The position numbers were made by a program, and so were the translations under genes. A stretch of 64,000 nucleotides of DNA from Streptomyces albipurpureus. Its GTDB lineage: Bacteria; Actinomycetota; Actinomycetes; Streptomycetales; Streptomycetaceae. How positions within the stretch are numbered: the first letter of the stretch is position 1; each line of letters opens with the position of its first letter. The stretch spans positions 27,112 through 91,111 of the forward strand of contig NZ_JAMQAW010000083.1 in assembly GCF_023701525.1 (NCBI RefSeq), in the 5' to 3' direction. Positions 15,504 through 24,350 of this stretch are shown here, piece by piece. The notes under the pieces were generated by a model. It was not told where the DNA came from, made no database searches, and saw nothing but the letters and a program-made list of their open reading frames with translations.

Positions 15504-16874
15504 TCAGGCGGCGGGGCAGGCGGTTCGCGCGCGTGGGGTGAGCGTCAGGTGGTGGGGGCGGACGGTGGTGCTGGCGACGGGTCTCACCGGGCGGTTGCGG
15601 TGGGGGTGGAGATCCCAGCGGCCGGCGATCTCGGCGACGGTGAGGAGCATCGCGGTCCAGGAGAAGTTCTCACCGAGACACTGGCGGCTGCCGAGCCCGA
15701 AGGGGAGATAGGACGAGCGGGGCACGGCGAGTGCGTTCGGCAGCCAGCGATCCGGGTCGAAGCGCTGCGGGTCCGGGAAGACGGCAGGGTCGTGGTGGAC
15801 GATGTACTGGCTGTAGGCGACATTGGCGTGCGCGGGAATCAGGTAGCCGCCCAGGTCGACCGGTGCGGTGGTCCAGCGGGTGAAGAGATAACCGGGCCCG
15901 TGATGGCGCATGGTCTCGGTGAGGACGCGGCGGGTGTACTCCAGGGATGCCAGATCGGCGTGGGCAGGCGACCGGCCCCAACACGCCGCGTCCACCTCGC
16001 TCTGCACCCGCCGCTGGATCCCCGGGTTCCGGCTGATCTCGTGCAGCGCCCACGCGAGGGCGGTTCCCGGCGCTTCGCCGGTGGTGCCCAGCATGGTGAC
16101 GGCCTCGTCCACGATCTGAGCGTCGGTCATCCCCTCACCTGTGTCGGGGTCCCGTGCCGCCAGCATGGCCTGGAAGACCCCTCCCACCGTCCCCGGATTC
16201 TCTCGACCCTCGCGGATGAGGGAGCCGACGATCCCCCGAAGCCGGGCCAGGGCGCGGTCGAACTCCCGGTTGGCGGTGACCATGACCCGGTTCGCCCAGG
16301 ACGGTGCGACCGTCTTGCGCATGACCCCTTTCATCAGGGTCCGCAGCAGCCGGTAGAACTCCTCTTCCCTCGGCGCGGGGAGCGTGGGCCCGAACAGGGT
16401 CTTCAGGAACGCGGCCACCATGATCCGGTCCATTTCAGCGGCGGCTTCGAAGGGGGCACCGTCCCGCCAGCCGGAGACACGCCCCCGGACGGCATCCGCC
16501 AACACATCGGAATGGGCCGTGATGTACGACCGGTTGAACAACGGCTGAAGAATGCGCCGTTGACGCAGGTGCCCCGCACCGTTGATCGTGCCGACTCCAT
16601 TGCCGAAGATCAGCGCGAGATTGTCACCCATGCGGCCTCCGGTCTCGAAGTAGCGGGATTCGGAGGTGAGTACTCTGCGTGTCAGTTCGGGATCGGTGAC
16701 CATATACACCGGCAGCGTTCCGATGTTGATACGGACGACGCCTCCATAGGAACGGAGGGAGTCCAGGAATGGAAGGGTGTGGCGCCAGAGTTGGTAGGCG
16801 TGCCCCAGGGCCGGGAGATTTCCCCGGGCCACGGGAATCAGACGTGGTGATTCCTGTGCGGTGGGTGCTGTCAT
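15504..16874 (-). CDS. cytochrome P450 with atypical I-helix, terpene-cluster type
   Basis: The 456-aa protein has the C-helix HLRQRRILQPLF, ExxR in LTETMRHHGPG, a DRWLP motif and heme loop PFGLGSRQCLGENFSW, so heme binding is sure. In the I-helix the normal GGxETT is GTTGEAPGTA: the acid is kept but the Thr that delivers protons to the iron-oxygen intermediate is replaced by Ala and the next by Pro. Unusual chemistry or a need for a substrate hydroxyl is possible. ATG at 16874 has AGGAGA six bases upstream and overlaps the terpene synthase stop (ATGA), so I took this start rather than a longer upstream frame. The two proteins are translationally coupled. Confidence 0.88.
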   Translation of the reverse strand: MTAPTAQESPRLIPVARGNLPALGHAYQLWRHTLPFLDSLRSYGGVVRINIGTLPVYMVTDPELTRRVLTSESRYFETGGRMGDNLALIFGNGVGTINGAGHLRQRRILQPLFNRSYITAHSDVLADAVRGRVSGWRDGAPFEAAAEMDRIMVAAFLKTLFGPTLPAPREEEFYRLLRTLMKGVMRKTVAPSWANRVMVTANREFDRALARLRGIVGSLIREGRENPGTVGGVFQAMLAARDPDTGEGMTDAQIVDEAVTMLGTTGEAPGTALAWALHEISRNPGIQRRVQSEVDAACWGRSPAHADLASLEYTRRVLTETMRHHGPGYLFTRWTTAPVDLGGYLIPAHANVAYSQYIVHHDPAVFPDPQRFDPDRWLPNALAVPRSSYLPFGLGSRQCLGENFSWTAMLLTVAEIAGRWDLHPHRNRPVRPVASTTVRPHHLTLTPRARTACPAA

Positions 16875-17848
16875 GGTGCGGTCTCCTGCTCGCGGGGGGT
16901 GTTCTCGGTCGCATAGCGGCCGGACTGCTCGGCCCAGTCGTAGTCGCCCCGCATGACGGCTCGCAGAGCGTCGGCGAAGCGGTGGACCGACACGCGCCGC
17001 GCCTCCGTGAGGCGGAAGCTGTCGCACAGGCCGGTCAGTCCGGTTTCCAGAACCAGGAATCGTTCCGTGCGGGAGCGGATCATCCGGCGCATCTCCTCGA
17101 CGGCCTCGGCGCGAGTGCACCCTTGCCGCTCCAAGATCAGCAGCAGATTGTGGATCTCCCCGCGGGCCTCCTCCTTCTCCACCGAGCAGAGATCGTTGTG
17201 GATGGTGTCCACTTCTGCCGCGATATGCCGCATCGCCGTCAGACGGCCGTCGGCGTAGACATGCTCAGGCACCTCGAAACCGCCGATCCGCTCGGCCAGG
17301 TCCACGGTCGGATAGACGCCGATGGTCTCCCGGCGCAGCAGTAGATGCTCCTCGACCGTGGGCATGAGGCCGAGCTGCCGGTGATTCGCCTCCAGGACGT
17401 AGCCGGAGAGATAGGTGCGCCAATGCTCCGCGGCGCGCTGACGCCACTGAGGGGACATACCGTCACAGCTCCGCCGCCATAGATCGGAGAACGCCCGGAC
17501 CGCGGGGGGATCGGCGGGTGTCGCCGGGCGCCGCAGGACCTGGGTGACGCTTTCAACGAGGAGCCCAGCCCTGGCGGGGTCCTCACCATCCGGCCCGTCA
17601 AAGGTGTCGTCGAACAGGAAGAACCAGCTCATCAGGTCGACGCCGAGATCGAGTTCCTCGCCGACCGCGTCGGGATAGAAACGTGCCGCCAACTCCGCGT
17701 AGCGGGCTCCCGCATGCCTTCTGACGACCTCCTCGCCCTCCAGGAGGCCATGCGACCGCGGCCAGTGAAGGTGCTGATCCCTCGCGCGGTCGACATCACG
17801 ACTGATCCGACGCGGGAACGGAATATGAAGATCGATACCTCTGGGCAC
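16871..17848 (-). CDS. class I sesquiterpene synthase, pentalenene-synthase-like
   Basis: The 325-aa protein cyclises a prenyl diphosphate, most likely farnesyl diphosphate. It carries the Mg2+ motif WFFLFDDTFDG (Asp80, Asp81, Asp84), the NSE triad NDLCSVEKE (Asn218, Ser222, Glu226), an effector-Arg stretch LRRETIG and the C-terminal R311-Y312 pair. N-terminus, length and the stretch ELDLGVDLMSWFFLFDD follow pentalenene synthase closely, so a tricyclic hydrocarbon is plausible, but the product cannot be read from sequence. Start is GTG at 17848 with GAGGAAG upstream; it gives the family N-terminus (PRGIDLHIPFPRR). The longer frame beyond it has no terpene synthase features. Two P450 genes follow in the same unit. 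Confidence 0.88.
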   Translation of the reverse strand: MPRGIDLHIPFPRRISRDVDRARDQHLHWPRSHGLLEGEEVVRRHAGARYAELAARFYPDAVGEELDLGVDLMSWFFLFDDTFDGPDGEDPARAGLLVESVTQVLRRPATPADPPAVRAFSDLWRRSCDGMSPQWRQRAAEHWRTYLSGYVLEANHRQLGLMPTVEEHLLLRRETIGVYPTVDLAERIGGFEVPEHVYADGRLTAMRHIAAEVDTIHNDLCSVEKEEARGEIHNLLLILERQGCTRAEAVEEMRRMIRSRTERFLVLETGLTGLCDSFRLTEARRVSVHRFADALRAVMRGDYDWAEQSGRYATENTPREQETAP

Positions 17849-18327
17849 GGCTTCTTCCTCACAGAGTGGTCGGCGTCGATCAACTCCGGACGGTCCCCGC
17901 GGACTCAGGCTCACCGGACGGCGACCCCAACGCCCCGCGTCCCGACGGCCTGCCCACGGGTGACACCAGATCTCCTGAACGGCACCTCCTGGCAGTCGGA
18001 GTCCGCAGCGAACCGACGCCCATACCGGAGGCGGCTCTGTGCCACTTCGTCTCAACGTCGCGTGAAGCGGCCTTCCCTCTGGGTGCTCGACGGCCGGAGC
18101 CACTCCCTGTTCTGGCGATATGGGCGCCACGGAGAAAGGAGAATCCGGGGACCGCCGGTCAGCAGATCCTCGAATACGCGTGGGCTGGATATATGTACGA
18201 ACAACGAAGGGATTCCTTATGTACTGAGCCGCTTGCCGGTCACAGTCCCGCGACCTATCCAGAATGCGCTGGCCGCCGTTTTCGGTAAATGCTTGCCAGT
18301 CCGGATAAGTTGCGCCAGAGTCCTTCC
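17849..18327. other. 479-bp divergent promoter region between terpene synthase and AraC gene
   Basis: Lower GC than the genes around it, which fits a promoter region. The open frame that continues upstream from the terpene synthase has no family motif and I treat it as non-coding. An ATG at 18289 in frame with the AraC gene has no ribosome site. No clear palindrome was found here. Confidence 0.45.
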
Positions 18328-19404
18328 ATGGGTGCACCGCCGTATCTGGGATCGACCAATCCTGACCAGCTCACCCGCACCCTCAAGGTCACCGGTGCCC
18401 GCTGCGTACTCGCTCGCGGTCTCACCGCCGGGGGAGCCTGGGCCCTGAGGTTTCCGGCCCCCGGCAGACTCAAGGTCCACGCCGTGTTGCGCGGCGTCAC
18501 CTGGCTGACGGTCGACGGCGACGAGCGACCGGTGTTGCTGGAGACGGGGGATGTGGTGGCCTTCAGCGGAGGTCTGCCCTACGTCCTGGCCGCCGATCCG
18601 TCCGTGCCCCCGCAGGACGCACTGGCACTGCTGGGGACCTCCCCCCACCTCTCCGCCCACGCCGGGGACGAGGGCATCATCGAAGTGTTATCGATCGGGG
18701 CCCATTTCGAACTGAACACCGCGGGCGAGGACTTGCTGCTCCAGGTGTTGCCCCCGGTGATTCACCTGCCCCGTGACGGTCAGGAGGCACCCACGCTGTG
18801 CTGGCTCCTCGAACAGGTGCTGTGCGAAATGAGCTCCGACCGTCCAGGGGGGAACTATGTGACCGAGCACCTCTCCCAACTGGTCTTCGCCCACGTCCTG
18901 CGCGCCTATCTCGCCCGGAGCGAGTCCTATCCCGCCGGCTGGCTCCGCGCCCTCGCCGACGAACGCATCGCCCCGGCCCTGCACCTGATGCACACCGATC
19001 CCGGCCGGGCCTGGCAGCTGACCGAACTCGCCCGGGCGGCGGCCATGTCCCGCAGCGCCTTCGCCGGAGCCTTCACCTCCGTCGCAGGCGTACCACCGCT
19101 CACCTACCTCCACCAATGGCGCATGCGCCTGGCCGAACAGGCCCTGCTGGATGACGACACACCGCTGTCGGAACTGGCGCTCTCCCTCGGCTACGCCTCG
19201 GAGAGTGCCTTCAGCCACGCCTTCAAACGGGAGACCGGAGTCGCCCCCAAACGCTTCCGCGACGCGGCTCGCGCGCCACGGGACCGCGACGAAGTCGAAC
19301 GATCGGTCGCCGCCGCCTTCGGAGGGGTGCCCCAACCCGGCGGGGAGCGCCTCCAGCCGGTGAACCACCCATCGCGGCAACGGCGCGGGCAGGACGGCTC
19401 GTAG
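18328..19404 (+). CDS. AraC-family regulator with N-terminal cupin domain
   Basis: About 358 aa. Residues 1-~190 form a cupin_6-type sensor (RTLKVTGARCVLARGLTAGG, LLETGDVVAFSGGLPYVLA). The C-terminal part has the double helix-turn-helix of AraC: LTELARAAAMSRSAFAGAFTSVAGVPPLTYLHQWRM and LSELALSLGYASESAFSHAFKRETGVAPKRFR. I chose ATG 18328 (MGAPPYLGSTNPDQL) because the family begins shortly before the sensor strand; ATG 18289 would add 13 residues. It is divergent from the terpene synthase operon and convergent with the third P450, so it probably controls one or both. The ~45 residues after the second HTH are disordered. Confidence 0.87.
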   Translation: MGAPPYLGSTNPDQLTRTLKVTGARCVLARGLTAGGAWALRFPAPGRLKVHAVLRGVTWLTVDGDERPVLLETGDVVAFSGGLPYVLAADPSVPPQDALALLGTSPHLSAHAGDEGIIEVLSIGAHFELNTAGEDLLLQVLPPVIHLPRDGQEAPTLCWLLEQVLCEMSSDRPGGNYVTEHLSQLVFAHVLRAYLARSESYPAGWLRALADERIAPALHLMHTDPGRAWQLTELARAAAMSRSAFAGAFTSVAGVPPLTYLHQWRMRLAEQALLDDDTPLSELALSLGYASESAFSHAFKRETGVAPKRFRDAARAPRDRDEVERSVAAAFGGVPQPGGERLQPVNHPSRQRRGQDGS

Positions 19405-19555
19405 CGTGTTCGCCGCCGTTCCGTTGCTGTGTTCCTTGGGCGCGTGGACCCCGGCGCGTACGGCCGAGGCGCTTCCGGATACCCATGGCGAGGTTGTTCC
19501 TTCTGCCTCTGCCGCAGTGCCGAGGGTGCCGTCCGCGCCGCTCGGACGGGTTGAG

Positions 19556-20809
19556 TCATCCGCCGGTTGCCGGGGTTTGGCGCGGGTGGGGGACGACGTG
19601 AAGTTGTGCGGGGCCGTTGAGGGAGAGCGAGGGGACCGGGAGCGGGGGCTGGTCGGGGTGGGCGAGGGCGAGGTGGGGGAAGCGCTCGAAGAGAGTGGTG
19701 AGGGCGATGCGGGTTTCCAGACGGGCGAGGTGGGCGCCGAGGCAGAAGTGAGGGCCGTGGCCGAAGGCGAGATGGTCCTTCCCGGCACGGGTGGGGTCGA
19801 AGGCGTCGGGGCGCTCGGGGTGAATCCCGGGATCGCGTCCGGCGGCGGCGAAGGCGATGATGACCGGCTCGCCCCTGCGGATGACAACGCCCTCGCCGAG
19901 GTCGATGTCCTCGATGGCGTAACGCATCGGGTGGTGCATGATCGGGCCGTTGTGGCGCAGCGTCTCCTCGATGACGTCGTCCCAGCCGATGGTGCCCAGA
20001 CGGACGAGGGCGAGGTGTTCGGGTTGGGAGAGCAGGGCGTGGACGGCGCTGGTGATGAGGTTGACGGCGGTCTCGTATCCCGCCGCGAGCATGAGGAAGA
20101 GATGGTCGAGCAATTCCCCATCTGTCAGCGGCGCCTCCCCGTCCGCGGCCGGGGCCAGCAGATCACTGGTGAAGTCGGCACTCGGGTGTGCCTTCTTGTA
20201 CGCCAGCAACTCGACCAGCCGGGTGTTGAGTTCGCCCAGGCGGGCCTGTCCCTGTTCGGGGTCGGCCGTGGTGTCCATCAGCGCGTCGATCGAGGCGCCG
20301 AGCCTTTCCCGTAGGAAGTCGGGGACCCCGAAGAGGTCGCAGATGACCGTCATGGTCAGGGGCAGGGAGAGCGCACGCCGGACATCGGTGCTCTCTCCGC
20401 GCTCCAGGGCGTCGAGTGCGTCGATCAGTCGGTCCGCGGTCGACTGGATCTGCGGCCGCAGCGCCTCAACCCGCCGGGGTGAGAACGACGGGGCCATCCG
20501 GCGGCGCAGCTTGCGGTGTTCCTCACCGTAGGCGTTCAGGAAGTTCTGCATGAGGCAGGAGACGGCGAGCGGCCAGCCCTGGGGTACGTCGGCGATGCCG
20601 GGCCAGTGCCGCCGCGGGTCACGGGAGACACGGGGGTCGCTGGTCAGCTTCTGGATGACGCTGTGGCGCGTGACCGACCAGGCGCGGACACCTCCCGGGA
20701 GTTCGACCGGTGTCGCCGGGCCCATGGCCCGCAGGGCGGCCGCCTCTGCGTGGGCGGCGCGGGCGGTGGGATCGATGACGGGGCACGGGGAGTCGGACAG
20801 AGCGGTCAT
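19556..20809 (-). CDS. cytochrome P450, CYP107-like class
   Basis: The 417-aa P450 has all signatures: I-helix FLMLAAGYETAVNLI, ExxR in IEETLRHNGPIMHHPMRY, and heme loop AFGHGPHFCLGAHLAR. These are features of soluble actinobacterial P450s that hydroxylate macrolides, terpenes and drugs, distinct from the two PtlI-like P450s at 14092-16874. It is on its own promoter, downstream of and convergent to the AraC gene. It may act late in the terpene pathway or be unrelated. ATG at 20809. Confidence 0.9.
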   Translation of the reverse strand: MTALSDSPCPVIDPTARAAHAEAAALRAMGPATPVELPGGVRAWSVTRHSVIQKLTSDPRVSRDPRRHWPGIADVPQGWPLAVSCLMQNFLNAYGEEHRKLRRRMAPSFSPRRVEALRPQIQSTADRLIDALDALERGESTDVRRALSLPLTMTVICDLFGVPDFLRERLGASIDALMDTTADPEQGQARLGELNTRLVELLAYKKAHPSADFTSDLLAPAADGEAPLTDGELLDHLFLMLAAGYETAVNLITSAVHALLSQPEHLALVRLGTIGWDDVIEETLRHNGPIMHHPMRYAIEDIDLGEGVVIRRGEPVIIAFAAAGRDPGIHPERPDAFDPTRAGKDHLAFGHGPHFCLGAHLARLETRIALTTLFERFPHLALAHPDQPPLPVPSLSLNGPAQLHVVPHPRQTPATGG

Positions 20810-20974
20810 AGGGTGGTCCTCTCGGCTGTTGTGCCTCGGGGCACGTGTCGCAGCGGCCTTCGCCGGATGCGGAAAGCCCCGAACCGAGCCGCCGGCCGTC
20901 GTGGCTCGTCGCGCTTGTCCCCACCTCTTTTACGCGCCGATCCGGAACCTGGCAACGGTGACGAATCCGCCACC

Positions 20975-20988
20975 CGCACATATGTGCG
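20975..20988. promoter_or_regulatory. 14-bp perfect palindrome upstream of the third P450
   Basis: CGCACATATGTGCG is perfectly self-complementary and lies 166 bp upstream of the P450 start (20809). A weaker inverted repeat CATAC/GTATG follows within 25 bp. The local base composition is AT-richer than the surroundings. It could be an operator; no regulator can be named. Confidence 0.4.
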
Positions 20989-21796
20989 TTCATACTTCGA
21001 AAGCCGTATGTGTGTTCCCTGTCGGTGTGACCTTCTGTGCGGGGTCAGATCCAGATTCCCAGGTCCCTTCAGCGGCCGTCTCCTGACCTGTCCACCCGCT
21101 GTGGACCGTCCAGAAGGCCTGAGCTGCCTCCCGCGTGGGACCGCCATGGGTGTTGGTGTGCTCCCGACAGGTTCCGACGAGCTCCCGCTCAGCACAGAAG
21201 GGAGCCGGATGAACTGCCACGGTGTGACGGGACAGGATTGTTGGTTAGGGTGGCAAGTGGCGAATGATTGCGCTGCCCTTGACCGGGTGGTGGACAGACT
21301 GGCGAGTGCGGGGCGGCGCAGACCGACGGCTTCCACACGGGTCACGTCTGAGACGACGGGGGCACGTTGGCGGTGTGTCGGCGCCAACGGACGCCGAAGG
21401 CCGCGGCGACCGGCGTCCAGTGGCGTGGGAGTGTTCGGCCGGAGCGGGCCGGGAAGCCGGCGCTGCCCTGTTCGCGTCTGACATGTTCGCCGTCCTGCTC
21501 GGTCCAGCCGCACAGCCCGCGGCATCCGCACGGACCCGGCCATGTCGGCGGCGCCAGCGGGCAGTTCCCGGGAGCGCGCCATCGCGGTAGCGCCGGCTGG
21601 CATGGCGTCATGGGTACCGATGGGAAGAGGAGGTGCATCGCATCCACCGGATGGTCTTCGACGGTGTGCGGGCTCTTGCGCGTCTCGGTCGTCAGCCAAG
21701 TGTCCGGCACGACCGCCACCATGTCGGGGGTCGCGGCGCGGTCAGGTCCGGTGCTGAAGTGCGGGCTTCCGCCGGTCGACCGGACGCGGTGGGCGG
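20989..21796. other. 808-bp gap without a supportable gene
   Basis: Open frames on both strands are Arg/Pro/Thr-rich and lack family motifs. One short frame (21209-21481, 90 codons) has AAGGGAG upstream of an ATG, but its sequence is not recognisable and it dissolves into Arg/Pro-rich residues, so I do not call it as a gene. The stretch separates the terpene region from the polysaccharide region and may contain decayed genes. Confidence 0.4.
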
Positions 21797-22453
21797 GTGA
21801 GCGGCCGGCCGGCGCCCGCGGTGCTGCCCGTATCGCTGCGCGCGTGCCTCGCGCCGATCGCGGCCCTCGCCACCCTGGTGGTCGTCGTGCTCGGGGTCCT
21901 GTACGCCGGCGACAGCCGGCCCGGCACGGTGGACGCGTGGATCCAGTCGGCGGTGGACGGTGCCCGGCCGCCCTGGCGGGATGTCGCTCTGGCCATCGAC
22001 TTCCTGGCGGAGCCCGCCGGGGCGGTGCTGCTGGTCGGGGTCGCCGTGACGGGTTGTCTGCTGCTTCGGCGACCTCGCGCGGCGGTGCTCGTCGTTGCCG
22101 GCTCCGGCCTGACCGTGGCGGCGACGACGCTGATCAAGCCTGTGGTGGGGCGCACCATCCACGGCGACCACCTGTCCTACCCGAGCGGGCACACCGCCTT
22201 CCTCACGGCGTTCGCCCTCATGGCGGCGCTGCTCGCGACCGGCTGGCTCGGCCTCGGCAGGACGGCCGGCACCTCACTCGTGCTCGTGGCGGCGCTGGTT
22301 GCCGGCGCCGCCATGGGCTGGGCGCAAGTCGCTCTGGGGGCGCACTACCCGACCGATGCCCTCGGCGGCTGGTGCACCGCGCTGGCGGTGGTCCCGGCGA
22401 GCGGGTGGCTGGTCGACTGGATGGCTGACGCCAGTCGGCGCAAGCGCCGCTGA
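21797..22453 (+). CDS. PAP2-superfamily membrane phosphatase
   Basis: The 218-aa protein has about five to six hydrophobic segments and the three phosphatase motifs: KPVVGRTIHG (K-x6-R type), YPSGHTAF and GAHYPTD. These enzymes dephosphorylate lipid phosphates such as undecaprenyl pyrophosphate or phosphatidic acid on the outer face of the membrane. It starts with GTG at 21797 and converges on the polysaccharide operon with only 12 bp between the stop codons. Recycling of the undecaprenyl carrier used by that operon would fit, but PAP2 proteins are common and the link is inferred. Confidence 0.85.
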   Translation: MSGRPAPAVLPVSLRACLAPIAALATLVVVVLGVLYAGDSRPGTVDAWIQSAVDGARPPWRDVALAIDFLAEPAGAVLLVGVAVTGCLLLRRPRAAVLVVAGSGLTVAATTLIKPVVGRTIHGDHLSYPSGHTAFLTAFALMAALLATGWLGLGRTAGTSLVLVAALVAGAAMGWAQVALGAHYPTDALGGWCTALAVVPASGWLVDWMADASRRKRR

Positions 22454-22465
22454 CGTCACGTCACC

Positions 22466-23791
22466 TCATGCCAAGCGGCGGAACACGGGCTTCACCGGTT
22501 GCCCGGCCAGCCAGGGGCTGGGGTCCCCGGCGTCCAGCGCCTTCCGGTACACCGCACAGGCCTGGGCCACCGTGTCGACGGTGTGTTCGATGTCGGCGTC
22601 GTCCAGCGCGCTGCTCACCACGAACGAGGGGGCGAGCACCCCGCCCGTGAGGAGCTGGCGCAGGAACAGGGTGCGGTACCGCTGTGACGGCCGCCGGTTC
22701 TCGTCGAGGGTGGCGAAGACCAGATTGCTGGCCCGGCCCCGGACGACGATGTGGTCGCCGACGCCCATGCTGGCCGCGGCGTCCCGGATACCGGCGGCCA
22801 ACCGCTCGCCGATGGCGTGCAGTCGCGCGGTGACACCCTCCTCGACGTAGGTGGTGAGCACGGCCATCGCGGCGGCCAGGGAGTGGGTTTCCGCACCGTG
22901 CGTGGTGGACAGCAGGAACACCCGGTCTCCGGAGTGGCGCAGCCCGCCCCGCTCCATGAGATCGCGGCGCCCGGCCAGCGCGGAGACAGCGAAACCGTTG
23001 CCCAGCGCCTTGCCGAACGTGGAGAGGTCGGGGACGACGCCGTACAGGCCCTGCGCGCCCGCCTCGGACCAGCGCAGGCCGGTGATCATCTCATCGAAGA
23101 CCAGTACGCAGCCGTGCCGGTCGGCCAGCTCGCGCAGACCGGCGAGGTAGCCGGGAGGCGGCTCGGTGTGGGTGGCGGGTTCGAGGATCAGACAGGCGAC
23201 CTCGTCCCGGTACCGGGTGAGCAGCGCCTCGGTGGCGGCCAGGTCACCGTAGGGGAACGCCACGGTGAGCTCGGTGGTCGCCGCCGGGACACCGGCGGAC
23301 ATCGGCGTGGTGCCGATGAACCAGTCGTCGACGGAGTAGAACGGATGGTCGCCGCAGATGGCCACCCGCAACCGCCCGGTGACGGCGCGGGCCAGGCGCA
23401 CCGCGGCGGTGGTGGCGTCGGAGCCGTTCTTCGCGAACTTCACCATCTCGGCGGTCGGCACGGTGGCAAGGAAGCGTTCCGCGGCCTGGACCTCCACGAT
23501 CGATGGCCGGACGAAGTTGCTGCCGCGGTCGAGTTCCCGCCGCACCGCCTCGATCACGCGGGGGTGGGCGTGGCCGAGGCTGACCGACCGCAGGCCGGAG
23601 CCGTACTCGATGTAGCGGTTGCCGTCGATGTCCCACACATGGGCACCGTGACCGTGGCTGATGACCGGGGCCAGGTTCTCGGGGTACTGGTCATCGCCCT
23701 TGGCGTAGGTGTGCGCGCCCCCGGGGACCATGGCGTGCAGCCGCTCGTTCGCCAGCCGCGAACGGGGCAGGAGGAACTCTTCGGTGTCCAC
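22466..23791 (-). CDS. class III aminotransferase, glutamate-1-semialdehyde-aminotransferase-like, polysaccharide type
   Basis: The 441-aa PLP enzyme aligns with glutamate-1-semialdehyde 2,1-aminomutase: SLGHAHPRVIEAV, KFAKNGSDATTAAVRLARAV, ILEPATHTEPPPGYL, LVFDEMITGLRW and the PLP lysine in DLSTFGKALGNGFAVSAL. Many polysaccharide loci carry this branch, where it aminates a keto-sugar or an attached keto acid rather than making tetrapyrroles. Start is GTG 23791 with AGGTGAGG upstream. It is the last gene of the long leftward operon, 7 bp after the epimerase. With that epimerase and the pyruvyl transferase it probably belongs to the side-group decoration of the polymer. Confidence 0.82.
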   Translation of the reverse strand: MDTEEFLLPRSRLANERLHAMVPGGAHTYAKGDDQYPENLAPVISHGHGAHVWDIDGNRYIEYGSGLRSVSLGHAHPRVIEAVRRELDRGSNFVRPSIVEVQAAERFLATVPTAEMVKFAKNGSDATTAAVRLARAVTGRLRVAICGDHPFYSVDDWFIGTTPMSAGVPAATTELTVAFPYGDLAATEALLTRYRDEVACLILEPATHTEPPPGYLAGLRELADRHGCVLVFDEMITGLRWSEAGAQGLYGVVPDLSTFGKALGNGFAVSALAGRRDLMERGGLRHSGDRVFLLSTTHGAETHSLAAAMAVLTTYVEEGVTARLHAIGERLAAGIRDAAASMGVGDHIVVRGRASNLVFATLDENRRPSQRYRTLFLRQLLTGGVLAPSFVVSSALDDADIEHTVDTVAQACAVYRKALDAGDPSPWLAGQPVKPVFRRLA

Positions 23792-23798
23792 GCTGACC

Positions 23799-24350
23799 TC
23801 ACCTCTCCTTTTGCTGGAGGACCTCGGCGAGGCTCGGCGCCTCCCGGTCCCGCTGGGACATCGATGTGACCGGCAGCGGCCAGGGAATGGCGAGCTCCGG
23901 GTCGTCGAAGGCGATCGTCACGTCCTCGGCCGGATCGTGCGGGCGGTCGATCCGGTACGAGACATCGGCGGTTTCGGTCAGCGCCTGGAAGCCGTGAGCG
24001 CACCCCGCCGGGATGTACAGGGTCGACTGGGTCTCGCCGGACAGCTCGAAGAAGGCCCGGTTGCGGTAGGTCGGCGAGTCCGCCCGCAGGTCCACGACGA
24101 CATCGAAGACCTCCCCGTACGAGCACCGCACCAGTTTGGCCTCGCCGGCTCCGGAACGCAGGTGCAGCCCGCGCAGCACCCCCGCGACCGAGCGGGACAC
24201 ACTGGCCTGGACGAAGGCGTCCGGGTCCAGGCCCACCGAGCGGACCACGTCAGCGTCGAAGGTCCGGCAGAAGAAGCCGCGCTCGTCGGCGTACGGCGTC
24301 GGTTCGAACAGGTACGCGCCGACGATCGAGGGGATTGGGGTCGCCTTCAT
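23799..24350 (-). CDS. dTDP-4-dehydrorhamnose 3,5-epimerase family protein (RmlC-like)
   Basis: A 183-aa cupin with the RmlC signature stretches ADERGFFCRTF, VAGVLRGLHLR (catalytic His), FDVVVDLRADSPTY, STLYIPAGCAHGFQALTETADVSYRID. It epimerises 4-keto-6-deoxy-hexose nucleotides at C3/C5. No RmlA, RmlB or RmlD gene is in the operon, so it may take a 4-keto sugar made by the other genes here or from housekeeping dTDP-sugar supply. ATGA overlap with the pyruvyl transferase stop. Confidence 0.87.
   Translation of the reverse strand: MKATPIPSIVGAYLFEPTPYADERGFFCRTFDADVVRSVGLDPDAFVQASVSRSVAGVLRGLHLRSGAGEAKLVRCSYGEVFDVVVDLRADSPTYRNRAFFELSGETQSTLYIPAGCAHGFQALTETADVSYRIDRPHDPAEDVTIAFDDPELAIPWPLPVTSMSQRDREAPSLAEVLQQKER

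Noticed and set aside
17849..18337. N-terminal extension of the terpene synthase
   Set aside because: A GTG at 17848 with a ribosome site gives the exact family N-terminus; the upstream frame has no homology-like sense and would cover the divergent promoter.
21209..21481. 90-codon ORF with a fair Shine-Dalgarno
   Set aside because: Protein turns into Arg/Pro-rich low complexity and matches nothing I know; kept only as a remark on the gap.
20806..21699. 297-codon open frame on the minus strand upstream of the third P450
   Set aside because: Low-complexity Arg/Pro/Ser/Thr composition, no motif, no ribosome site; contains the promoter palindrome region.
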